64,000 nucleotides of DNA, from the NCBI GenBank assembly GCA_031772625.1, contig CM062813.1, positions 764,832,720-764,896,719 of the forward strand, in the 5' to 3' direction. Source of the DNA: Pinus tabuliformis. Lineage: Eukaryota; Streptophyta; Pinopsida; Pinales; Pinaceae. This document shows, in pieces, positions 10,242 to 21,032 of this stretch (position 1 is its first letter; each line of letters opens with the position of its first letter). Below the pieces are notes generated by a model, which searched no databases, was not told the origin of the DNA, and saw only the letters and a list, made by a program, of their open reading frames with translations. The position numbers and the translations under genes were made by a program.

Positions 10242-13091
10242 CATCCTCTGAGCAGCTAATCCAGCTCATCATCTTTGATTAATTTGAATGCCTCTCTGAG
10301 ATCCTAGGCTTCTGAGGTGATGTCCTCTTCTCGGTCACGAAACCCTGCTTTTCTCTCTACTTCCTCCCATTGCCTATGTTCTTCTTCTTCTTTGACCCCT
10401 TCCAGCAGTCCCAAAAGAAATGGAGAGTTGAAATTTAGGCCAATCCAGTTGGCCTGCAGATTTTGCATTGACTGTTTATAAAGTGGTACTCTTGCCAAGG
10501 CCTCCCTCATCCTTGTTGGGGAGTGGTACTCTCTTATCTTCAGAATGTGGGACAATGTGTTCCATCTCCTTGTGCAAGCATGAATGCAGTTATCATCCAA
10601 CAGTCTTTGCATGTCCTCAAAGTGAGCGATGGCCTGAGCTTGCCTTTCGATGTAGTCTGGAAGAGCTTGAGGGTTGTTGGCAAGGTGCTGATGGGCATAT
10701 ACTAAAGCTGAGGGATCTTATGGTTCTGCCCTGATCATGAGTGTCTCACTTAGCTCCTTGTCCATAACTTTCCGAATTTCTACTGCCCTCTTTTCCTCAT
10801 GGCTTAACCAAGAAGCCATGGTCATGAGTTGCACATCTCCCAATGCAGTATTAGGGTCACATAGATTCATGTTTGGAAGTTCCAAGTTGTGTAAATAGAA
10901 TTCTGCTAACTTGGCCTTATCTTCAGCTGAGCTACTGTCACACAAATACATGAATTGGTTGTAATTATGGAATGGAATGGTGCCCCTTTGGGCCAATGTG
11001 TTAATTTGAAATTGCAACCATTGATATTTAAGGTATAATGCATATGAATTAGCAGGTTTCCTACATTGTAAGGCTTCTACTGCCCAGCTGGCCATGCAGG
11101 CCATTTGGGCGTCTTTTTCTTGTAACTGTTGTTTTAAACCCTGTATCTCTTCTGCTGCCTGAGACTCCTATTCTTGCAGTAGTTTTGTGATCATCTCCAC
11201 ATTAGCTTGTAGCTCTTCCTCTTTCTGCTGTTTCTCAGCTGTGTCATTGTCTACTGGAGGTCCTTCTTGCTACTGTTTCCCTCCCAAAATGGACAGCCTA
11301 CCTTCCTTGTGGACTTCTTGTAGCTGCAACTGTTTTTTCAGCAGCTCATTCTCCTCCTGCAGCTGGGCTCTTTTGCAGCTTTCTACATGCCTTACCATGG
11401 TCAGTTATTCTCTTAATTATTTTAACTTCTCGTCCATGTGGCCTATGTCCTCAATTCCCTTAGATTTGGAGATTTTCATCCATGTGTGTGTTCTGATCCT
11501 CTCTTTCTCTAATTCGAAAAATAATGGTACAACAAATTTCTGTGGGATGATTTTCCCACCCGCTAACAGATTGTAATATGAGCCCAAATCAGGTTGAGGG
11601 GTAGGTTCAGGTATTTCTTCAGTTTTGCTCTCCCCTTGTGATTTTTTAGCTACTTTCTCCTCCAATTTCTCAGTCTCTTTTAACTTGGCTAGAGTTTCCT
11701 GTAGAGATGTTGCAACTTCCTATAGAACTGCCTTTGAGTCCATCGACTTAATTTTCTCTTTTCCATGTAGAGGTTTTTGGGCTTCCTCTTTTAGAGGTGA
11801 TGGATATCTTGGAAGGAGACTCTTCCTTCTATTTAGTGGGTGAGTCCTCAATGACAATCGGTTCCCTGGACGGTGGCTGAGGTTTGCCTACTTTGATCCT
11901 TGTGCTTTTTCTGGCTTTGAAGTACATGGATGTTTGCCTCTTTCTTTTCCCTTTTTGTTTGATAGGTGTGCTTAATGCAGCAAGCACAGTTGCTGCCTCC
12001 CTTGCCAACGTCTCAGGGGATTTCTCTTCCTACTGTTCTTTTTCTTGGCTTCCTGTAGAAATCTTTGTGTCCACTATTTCTGTTTGTATCGCTGATATCT
12101 CAGGGTGTGTCTTTCCCTTTTCTTTTTGGGTGCCTACTTTGGCTGTGGTAGCCTTCATTTGGGCTTTCTCAGCCTTTTCCTTTCTACTTTGTATCCTCTT
12201 TTCCCTTGTTGTTTTTGCTGTTGTTTCTTCCTCTGTTTTAGGCTCAGTAGTCTTGCCAATTTCTTTCTGTTCTTCCTGTGATTCCTCTGTTTTGCCCTTT
12301 GCTTAAACGTTCTGTGCTCTCTCATCATTGTTCTTCTCAATTTCTTTAGTTTGATCCCCCTCCTCACTGCTGGATGGGGTGATGTTCTCAACCAAAGTTC
12401 TAACGTTATCTTCCCTGGACATATTTCTGAAGGTTTCCAAAGATATGGGGACAGTATAGGTGTGTAAAGCATCCTCTACTAACAGTTTGATGAGCCCATG
12501 ATGGGCCAACTGATCTAGGATCCCTTCATTTAGCTTTGTACCACATTCAATTAAGGACTCAAGAAGGAAATATGGGATGCTCAGTTTCTTGGCTGGAGGA
12601 AAGTTAATCCCATGCCTTAATTCACACAACAAACTGAAATGATATCCTTTGTTGATGCTAAACCTCCCTTCACATGTGATGTACTTCATAATTTGATAAC
12701 TAACTTCACTTTAGAGAGGAGGCAAACTGGTTCTTCTAACCTCGTTTTTGTCTTCTACAGGATGCTCCTCGGGCAAAAGAAATGTTTTCTTAGCAATTTG
12801 GCCCAATGACCTCTCCTCTTTGCTCCAAGGGAGCCCCAATGGTAGACCAATAACTCCACTGATGAGCTCAGGGGTAAGTTCTAGGGTCAAACCCCTAAAA
12901 CTAACTGTGGCATGTGTCTTTGAATGCGGTCTCAGGGACATTAAAAACTCTTCAGTTATTTCCTCATCATAACCCTGAATTTTGTCAAAGAAGGAGATCC
13001 AATTTGCCTGAGTGAAAAGGTCCACCACCTCAGGGTGCTCGTGCAACTTTCTGGAGTCTGAGGGTTCTTTCCTTATGAATCCTCCTGGCAT
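10242..13091 (-). pseudogene. Third ORF of the Athila-like element (env position, mobile-domain-like, coiled coil)
   Basis: An ATG at 13091 opens a long frame that can be followed, with single-codon stops (for example after TSLPPL and after MIRAEP), to a TGA near 10242 just before the polypurine tract. Residues 1-125 carry EITEEFLMSLRPHSKTHATV then FRGLTLELTPELISGVIGLP, a plant-mobile-domain-like layout. Next comes IPYFLLESLIECG and LAHHGLIKLLVED. A very charged Lys/Glu-rich linker with KQKGKRKRQTS follows. Then a probable coiled coil (LQEENELLKKQLQLQE, IQGLKQQLQEKDAQM) leads to a helical C-terminal part ending near EDITSEA. I see no signal peptide or membrane segment, so a viral-type envelope role is unlikely. 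A homologous ORF lies at 51961-53481. Confidence 0.75.
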
Positions 13092-15226
13092 GGTGTTGAG
13101 TTCTCTTTTTTCATTTTAACCAGAAAGGAAAATGCTCAGGAAAATAAACAATTAATCATTGAAATAGGGGATAGCTGAATTCGGTTTCTTCTGAACCCAA
13201 GAAGGAATTTCTCATGTGTTCAATATCAACCAGCAATAATTCCCTTGTTTTAAGACTGTTGACACCCAGGATTCGACTGTCTGTTTATGAAACGAAGAAT
13301 TTTGTTTTTACAGAACAGAGCATAAGGACACAGGTTCTCTTTTCAGCACATAGATAGGTATGTAAATTCAATTTTTTTTTTCACACACACGGCTGGCCCC
13401 TACTGCTGCATATATCTTCCTTACAGGAGAATTTTGAAAAAGGATGGGGAGATTGCAAATGCAGAGAGAAAAAGAAACTATGTAGACTCAAGGAAATTTG
13501 CAGGCAGACTCTCACTTTTTCAATGCACAGGTAGACTTCCACTTCCTTTTTCAATCTACTGCCATGTTCAATTTACGACCTTGCTCAAACAAATAATGCA
13601 TAGAGGATTTTTCTTGAGCCTACCTCGTTTGGAGCTTTAAGATTCGATGAAAATTCTGGCCTTCCCTTCCGCAGAGCTGTTCTATGCCTTTCCTATAGAA
13701 TCCTTCTTGTAGAAAGCTCCCGGTTCCTGTAGAATGAAACTGTGCTTTAGACAGAGCCCGATAGGCGAGAGATTTTCGAAAACAGGCAGAAAAACTGGTG
13801 GAGGATGACTGCTTAACTATTTGAGAAGCGGTGAATGTGTAGTCCAGTCGAGAGCGGTGTGAGTGCAGAATGAACAGAGGGTGGTGCATGATTCAACTGA
13901 GCGTCTTTTAATTTCGGCGTGATTCGTGGTGAGGGGATGAGGTGGCTGGACCAGACCGTTGATCCGACATCACAGCCATAATGTTTCCGCATGTTTCTGA
14001 CTGCCATCACCTCCTCTCTCCCGTTATCCACCGCCACCACTACCAATCCCGATGATTTCTTCCTGAATGGACACTCCACACGTGCTGGCTGCACATCTAA
14101 TTGGTAGTTTTGAATTTAATGGAGCTCGTTGGGATTCCACGAGGATGTGTAACTGGCCAAGGGTGGCCAGTTGACTGGCCACTGATTCCACTCAATCCGA
14201 ACCATTCCCATAGTCATGCAGCTTTAAAATATAATTTATGCAATTGAAGAACGAGTTTAGGCACTTACCTGTGTGGTCGCGTCCGTGTTATGTAGATTTC
14301 AAGTTTTGGAACCTATTCCTTCGTTTGCTGTTGCTGCATTCATATTGCATGCTTGGCCTCAGCTGTTGATAATGTTCATATGTTCAGGTAGAGCTCCATG
14401 CATGCTTCTTCTGCCATACTTTGTTGTCCCTGTCTCTGAAGTATGTCTTTCAGAGGGATCAGCTGCTACAGGATTCTTGTAGAAAGTCATGTAGCTGCTT
14501 CTCCTCCTAGAATGCAAGCTAGAATGAGCAGGGATATATTGCTGACGAGGGTCTCAGCTGATGCGGAGTCAAGATGGAGGGAAACAGTTATGGTGAGTGA
14601 AAAATTGCTGCTTGATTTGTCATTAAAAAGTTTTTGTTGGCAGTATGAAGAAAACGAGATTTCTGTGTGTGACTGTGTAGGAACATCAAAAAAATTGAGT
14701 GCAATTAAGGTGTACAGAGATGGAAAAAGGGTGACATATGGTGATAGGTGGAAACAGGGATGTTGACTGGCCTCATAGGCAGATTCCAAACCTTCGGATT
14801 CTCTTCTGAGATTAATTTTGGCTCATTTGTAGGTTCTACAGGATCTTCCTGTAGAAGACACAAAACTTCCTGTAGAAGGTGAAATATTATCCCGAATGAG
14901 ATCAAATCTTAGGAAGGGGTAGTGGTCATGGAGGAATGGATTGTGAGGGATGCTTGCAGCCTGGTGGTAACCTCTGTCTTTATCTTGTGTGATCCTCCTA
15001 ACCTGCAATGTCCTTCCTGCAACCTGCAATGGTTCAACAAAAATTAGGTGTTTTTTCTTTTTTCTTTTTTCCTTTTTTTGTAGTTTGAGATAGCTGGGGC
15101 GCCTCCAGGAGGTTTTCACCCTCACTATCTACCTTGGGCGCCTCCAAGAGGTTTTTACCCAAGGATCTTTTATTCTTTTTTTTTTTTTTTTTTTTTTCTG
15201 TTTTTGTTTTGTTTTGTTTTGTTTTT
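13092..15226 (-). other. Spacer between integrase and third ORF
   Basis: No gene is seen here. The spacer holds several TTCCTGTAGAA or TTCTACAGGA motifs (13725-13735, 14834-14843, 14845-14857, 14866-14878), an inverted GGCCAG/CTGGCC cluster near 14152-14181 and a long T run at 15176-15198. A spacer of about 2 kb before the third ORF is typical of Athila-like elements and may hold splice signals for a subgenomic RNA. That function is inference. Confidence 0.6.
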
Positions 15227-16405
15227 TCAAGGTGTGGGTGGAGTGGAGACAGGGGCCTGCTCCACTACCAAAACTGATTTATCCAAAGTTTCAATGAACT
15301 CCTGCTTAGAAAGGGGCTTCCTGTAGATTTTCAATCGATTCCCATTGATGAGCATGAGGATGGCTTCTTCATCAATGGTCTTGATAATGACTGAACCATT
15401 GTCGTTGCATTTCTCCACTGTATATGGTCCCAACCATCTTGTCCTCAGCTTCCCTTTGAAATCCTTGTATCTTGAATCATATAATAGCGCCCAATCTCCT
15501 AGCTGAAATTGCTTTTCTTTAAGGTGCCGGTCATGCCATATCTTCCTTTGAAGTTGGACCACCTCTGAGTGGAGAAGGGCCTGCATTCTCTATTCATCTA
15601 GTCCATTCAGCTGAAGTAATCTTTCCTGTTGTACATGGTTGAGATCTAGGTCCAGCTGAGCTGCCAACCTCAATGTGTTATATTCAAATTCTATGGACAA
15701 CAAAGCCTTCTTCCCGTATACCAGCTCATAAGGTGTGAAACCTATTGTAGTTTTCCAAGTAGTGTTGTAGGCCCAGGTGGCCTCAACCAAGTGATTTGCC
15801 CAATCTTTTTTGCTGCTGCTCACCACTTTAGTCAAAATCTCTTCCAAAGCTCGGTTAGTGACTTCCACTTGTCCATTTGCTTGCGGATGATAAGGGGTGG
15901 AAGTTCTGTGCTTAATCCGGTGATGAGTGAGCAGGTCTTCAATCAGGTTAGAGGTAAACTAAATTCCTTGATCTGTGACTAACTCTCTTGGGTAGCCAAA
16001 CTTGTAGAAGATATTTTCCCTCAAAAATTCAGCCACTTTTTCTTCTGTTGCTGTCTTGATTGCCTTTGTTTCTGCCCACTTTTTTAGGTAGTCCATGCAC
16101 ACAATGATGTAAGACTTTTGTTTTGAAGGAGGGTTGATAGGACCCACAAAGTCCATGCCCCACTTCTGAAATGGCTCAAAAGTCACTTGAGGTTGGAGGG
16201 GCATTTCATCCCTTGGAGTCGGTTCCCCCATCCTTTGACATCGGTCACATTGGCTGATGTATCTCCTGACATCTTGATGAAGAGTAGGCCAATAGTAGCC
16301 TACCTGTAGAATTTTGAAAGTGGCTCTTTTTGCTGCAAAGTGGCCTCCATAGGGCCCATCATGACAGGTTAGGAGGATGTCAAAACTTCCTCCTCCCTGA
16401 CACAA
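15227..16405 (-). pseudogene. pol: Athila-like integrase, broken
   Basis: The reading starts in the zinc-binding region, with HDGPYGGHFAAKRATFK for the two His and CDRCQR for the two Cys. The core follows: KWGMDFVGPINPP (first Asp), ELVTDQGI (second Asp, then a TAG) and, in the next open piece, HPQANGQVEVTNR (Glu). The tail has KQFQLGDWALLYDSR and LRTRWLGPYTVEK, the GPY/F module of gypsy integrases, and ends in a Pro/Thr-rich stretch. Stops after DQGI and after NGLDE split it into three frames. Integrase joins the cDNA to the chromosome. Confidence 0.9.
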
Positions 16406-16518
16406 TTCCTCAAAATCTGATCCAGGCCAAGTTTAAATAGGTTGCCCCCAATCCAAGTGAATGGGGTGCTTTTCCTCACAATCTTGCTCTTCTCTTTTGA
16501 GGATAGGTGTGGCGGGAA

Positions 16519-16899
16519 CTATGCTGAAACCAAGTAATTTTCTATATTAGCAAACCATGCAGAGAGTACTGAAATAGCAAACAGGTGTTCAGATGGCATT
16601 TGATCGTCCACCATCCCTTCTTCACCTACAGAAAAATCTAGTCTAGACAAAAAATCAGCAACAACATTTTCCTTACCTAGCTTATCAACAATGGTCAAAT
16701 CAAATTTCTGCAATAAAAGTAACCATCTAATGATAAGAGCATTTACATCAGGTTTATTCATCAGATACCTAATTGTAGCATGATCAGTGTGTACGAATGT
16801 TTGATAACCAGTGATGTAGTGTCTGAACTTATTTAGGGAATGGACTACAACTAGGAGCTCTTTCTCGGTTACAGTATAGTTTAACTCTGCCTTGGACAA
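16519..16899 (-). pseudogene. pol: Athila-like RNase H
   Basis: This frame continues the RT ORF after a stop. It contains YTVTEKELLVVVHSLNKFRH (catalytic Glu region), FVHTDHATIRYLMNKPD and the final NVVADFLSRLD with the last catalytic Asp. It degrades the RNA of the RNA-DNA hybrid during replication. Its N-terminal Asp motif (HIHTDASNKAIGVAL) is at the end of the preceding RT frame. The domain itself looks complete. Only the flanking stops are damaging. Confidence 0.88.
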
Positions 16900-16935
16900 G
16901 TTTTTACTGAAAAAATATATGGCATATGGTAGCTT

Positions 16936-17865
16936 TTATTCAACTTGTCCTAAGGCTACTCCTATGGCTTTATTCGAGGCATCTGTGTGAATGTGGAAAG
17001 GTAGGGCCCCGTTTGGACCTCTCAAGATTGGGGCAGTTACCAGCCTATCCTTCAACACATCCAAAGCCTCTTGATAGTCGTCGGTCCATATAAACTCAAC
17101 ATATTTCCCCAAAAGACCAAATAATGGAGAGGCTAGCTTACTGAAATCTTTAATGAATCTTTGATAATATCCTACTAAGCCTAGAAAACTCTGAACATCT
17201 CTTACCTTTTGAGGAGGTGGAACCTTTTGGATGATAGCAATCTTGTTGGGATCCACCTGTAATCCTTGCTGAGAAATTGTATGACCTAGCACAATCCCTT
17301 CAATCATAAGGAATTCACATTTCTCAGGACTGAGGGACAGGTTCATTTCAATACACTTGGTTAAAACTTTTCCCAGGTTAGTCAATGCTTCTTGGAAGTT
17401 GGACCCAGAAGGAGTAAAGTCATCCATATATATTTCCACTGAATCATGAACCAGCTCAACAAATATGCTCAATACTGCTCTCTGGAAAGTTGCAAGAGCG
17501 TTGCATAACCCAAAGGGAAGGATCCAGTAGGCAAAGGTACCCCATGGACAAGTGAAAGTGGTCTTATCTTGGTCTTTCAGGCTGATTTGGATCTGATTAT
17601 ACCTGCTAAACCCATCTAGCAAAGAAAAGAACTTCTTCCCTGCCAGTCCATCTAACACTTGATCTATGAAAGGCAAAGGGAAATGGTCTTTCTTGGTGGC
17701 TTTTTTAAGTTCTCGAAAATATACATAGATTCTCCACTTCCCGTTTCTCTTGGGCACAAGCACCAAAGGAGAAACCCATTCACTACCAGAGATGGGGTAG
17801 ATGAATCCTGCATCTAGCAACTTTTGCAGTTCTTCTTTGACAATGTCCTTAAGGGCTGGATTCAT
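16936..17865 (-). pseudogene. pol: Athila-like reverse transcriptase
   Basis: This 309-codon open frame covers nearly the whole RT. Visible are the SPLVLVPKRNGKWR entry, the catalytic Asp in FFSLLDGFSRYNQI (about residue 84), GTFAYWILPFGLCNALATFQ, the Y-M-D-D box at about residues 146-149, and the thumb QSFLGLVGYYQRF. A few atypical residues (IYVYFREL for the usual CVDYRKL, SRY for SGY) indicate decay. About 470 bp of poorly open sequence with two short frames separates it from the protease. Confidence 0.9.
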
Positions 17866-18337
17866 TCTCCCCTGAGGCTACCTGACTAGTTTACAATCCT
17901 CTTTAATGTAAATGTGATGGGTACAGACTAAAGTGGACTCCTTTCATCTCCTTATTGCTCCAAGCAAAAGCATCCAAATGGCGGTTCAATAAGCTACACA
18001 ACGCCTTCTCCTGAGAGGGGGATAGGGATGAGTTGATCTTCAAGGTTCTTTCAAGGCCAAATTCCACATTCTTAACTCAGGGAGAGGTCGAATCAGCCAC
18101 ACAGAGATCCACTAAAGCACTGGTTTGGGTGTCTTCTACCAACTCTTCTAATGGCAGCACACTGGGAGGTGGATTTTGAATCAAACTTTCAATAAGATCA
18201 TCCTCAGTTTGAGGACCTCCCCTGGTGGCTTCCATTGTGCACAATGGTGCAGAGTAGATTTCATCCTCATCTTCCTCCTCCAACCAGAGAGGTAAGTCAT
18301 GTTCTAGCAGAGGTTGGGCAAGAGGATATAGGACTAG

Positions 18338-18892
18338 CTACTTGGACATAGGCCCATTCTTGATGGTCATGCTCCCGGCTTGACAATTGATGTAAGCATC
18401 TGTAGTAGCTAACCAAGGCCTTCCCAAAATGAGGGGGTATGCAATGAGTTTTTCCTTTGGTTGAAGGACTAAGGAGTCTGCAGGGTACTCCCAAGAATCA
18501 ATGGAGACCACGACATCTTCCACAATCCCTTCGGGAGTCACGGTGGAGCAGTCTGCTAACTGCAGTACTGTTGAGCTCTTTCTTAGGGAACTCTGAAGGT
18601 TGAGTCTGAGCATAGTGTCCCTGGTCATCACATTAATGGTAGCCCCTAGATCAATCAGGGTGTGGGGGATTATGGTGCCATTGATGTGGACATCAACTAC
18701 GGGACTCTCGGGGTCCAAATATTTTGGACAGATTACTTGTCCCAACATCAGGTCGGACAGTTGTCCTATAACATTGATAGTTGGGGCATCTCTGTTACGC
18801 CTGCCTAGGTGCCTAAAACACTTCTCTTTGATCAATTTGTTGTAGATTGGTACATCTTTTATGGCTTTGAGAAGTGGTATTTTTACACACAA
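18338..18892 (-). pseudogene. pol: Athila-like aspartic protease
   Basis: This 184-codon frame carries HTLIDLGATINVMT, with the catalytic Asp at about residue 81 in the D-L-G-A form characteristic of Athila/Tat proteases. It ends with YPLILGRPWLATTDAYINC, the family's L-I-L-G-R-P-x-L end. The preceding KPIPLLKAIKD-like part is the usual lead-in of this group. It would process the polyprotein. The residues look workable, but surrounding stops isolate it. Confidence 0.88.
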
Positions 18893-19124
18893 CTATTTAA
18901 GCAAGCCCAGAAGTTCAGTCTCTTCTGGGTTTGGTTGTGTGGTTCTAGTTAGTCTCTCAGGAAAGGGTGGAATGGCTTTGGGTTCGCTTTCCTGGTTCTC
19001 TTCCTCATCCTCCTTAGGAGGAGGTTGTCTATCTAGGAGGACCTTCCCAGATCATAGGTTGATCTCCTGAATCTCCACAACATAGGTAGGGCATGTCGTA
19101 TCTCCAGTATATACCTGCTGCCTG

Positions 19125-20606
19125 TCTATTATTGGGGTTCGGGTTTGGTTGAGCAGGCATATGGGGTTGTCTCAGAGGGGCAGGAGGTAATCGTTGTGGT
19201 TGAGTAGATGGTGGAGGAAAAATAGTGGGAGGAGAGTTTTATTGGGGCCTCTACCCCTGTTGAGGTGAATTCCACTGAGGTTGTGGCTAAACATGAGAAT
19301 GAAACGAATGAGCAGTGGGTTGAGTATGATATTGAGATGGATATGACCAAGGAGGGGTTGCAGACTAGGAAGGATGAGTAGGGGGACCCCAAGAAGGTAT
19401 GTGAGTGGATTGGTTGGGGTTGTAATAAGTTTGGGATGTCCCTTACATCCCCTGCTGGTAAGGTCTGGATCCATGTGGCCTCCTTTGGTTTAGGAAGTAG
19501 AGTGGTTCAGTGGGTCCTTCAGCCCCTTGGTACATAGCTTTAATTCCAAGTAAGGTTGGGCACTGGTTTGTAGGGTGGTCTTCCTCACAAACGAAATATA
19601 CCTCTACTGAGTGCAATGGACACTCATTCCGAGGATGCTTCCTTGTACATCTAGGACAAAAGATGGCCAAAGCCTTCTCATCTTCCTCTTTCTTCTGTTG
19701 GATTCGGAAAGTATCCAGTTGCATGGAAATGGTCTATCTCATCTCACTTTTATGTTCTTCCATCTGATTTGTAAACTCATGTTTGGAGAAGGTGGCACTA
19801 GCTAAAATTTGATTCCCCCTACCTCTTTTCTAGGCTGCTCTAGAATGGTTTCTAAACACAGTATTTATGTCATCATAAGGTAGTTGGTAGATGTATCCTC
19901 CAGCCAGAAAATGGAGGGTCTCTAGAAGGTCTTCAGGGATTCCTCGGAGCATAACCAACTTTAGAGATTCAAGGTCAAGCATGCACCTGGCCCTTTTATA
20001 ACTGAGTTGGAACCTTTCTTCATAGTCTTCTAAGGATTCATCACTTCCCATGGTCATCCGAAAGATTTCTCCCTTCGTTTCCTTTGACCTACAATAATCC
20101 CGGTATTTGTTGTTAAAGTCTTGCTACATCTGAGCCCAAGTTGTGATACTGTTTCCAGGTAATCGCATGAACCAGTGTAGTGTTGCATCCTTGAGGGTAG
20201 AGGGAAAGAGTTTCAACTTTTGCTCGTCTTCTGCATAGTCATAAGTTCGACAAAGGACCGCAAACTCAAACAAGAAGGTATTAGGGTCTTCAGTGGTCAA
20301 TCCATGGAAGTGAGGTAAGGCTGAGGGATTGATGTTTTTCATTTTTGTGTCCCCATTGGTCTCTCGGATGGGAAAGGTGCCTTCTATTCTCTCCCCATTT
20401 CCTCTACCATTTCTGTTTTTAGCCATGGTATCAGGAGGAATGTTTTCTTGCTCTTCTTCTATTATAGGATCTTCATATATCTCTAGAGGTTCACCTATAA
20501 GGTATTCTCGATCATCGCCACCGAAGAAGAGAGAAGGGTGACTCAGTGATGTGGTGGGGGTGTGGGGTAATAATTTTCCTGAATTGTCTCTGTTCCTACA
20601 AGGCAT
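19125..20606 (-). pseudogene. gag: Athila-like gag
   Basis: An ATG at 20606 starts a frame whose core (PHFHGLTTEDPNTFLFEF, LFPSTLKDATLHWFMRLPG) is the retrotransposon Gag domain. After a TAG it continues with QDFNNKYRD, then DESLEDYEERFQLSYKRA. Two Cys-rich units follow, CPRCTRKHPRNECP and CEEDHPTNQCP, resembling Athila zinc knuckles. The C-terminal end is Pro/Gln/His-rich. Stops at about 20121, 19830 and 19735 can each be one base from Gln or Trp codons. Gag builds the particle. Confidence 0.9.
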
Positions 20607-20675
20607 GAAAGGAAATCTTTTTGGTTTCTTTTTCTCCTTTTACTTGTAAAAACTAAAATAGATTGAACTGCAACT

Positions 20676-20945
20676 AACTAAAATCTATCTTGCTGAAATG
20701 AAAATGCAGAATTGAAATGAAAGCAGGAAAGGACTAATCTATGTTGCTGAAATGAAATTGCAGAAGTGAAATGCTAGGCTACGCTTGCAGAATTGAAATT
20801 ACAGAAATGAAAGGCTAATCTACATTTGCTGAATTGAAATTGCAAAAATGAAATGTTAATCTATGCTTGCAGAATTGAAATTGTAGAATTGAAATACTAA
20901 TCTATGAAAGCGGGAAATTTCTAATCTATGCTTGCTAAAATAAAC
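20676..20945. repeat. 41-bp degenerate tandem repeats in the Athila-like leader
   Basis: CTAATCTATG-like anchors occur at 20734, 20774, 20815, 20856, 20897 and 20921, giving steps of 40, 41, 41, 41 and 24 bp. Units also share TTGCAGAATTGAAAT. The array lies between the gag start and the primer site, so it is in the 5' untranslated leader of the element RNA. Its role is unknown. Confidence 0.8.
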
Positions 20946-21008
20946 TACTCAGCAGAAGGTTGTAGTAGAAAATAGAAGAAAAGCAACAATTATAAATACT
21001 CTGATGCT

Positions 21009-21026
21009 TCCCTGGCAACAACGCCA
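21009..21026 (-). promoter_or_regulatory. Primer binding site, Asp tRNA type
   Basis: On the minus strand the 18 bases read TGGCGTTGTTGCCAGGGA, three transitions from TGGCGCCGTTGCCGGGGA, the site known from Athila-like elements and complementary to the plant Asp tRNA 3' end. It lies six bases from the 5' LTR end at 21033. Confidence 0.85.
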
Positions 21027-21032
21027 AAAATA

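Noticed and set aside
10242-13091. Retroviral-type envelope gene
   Set aside because: It has the right position, but no signal peptide, membrane span or cleavage site is visible; it is charged and coiled-coil-rich instead.
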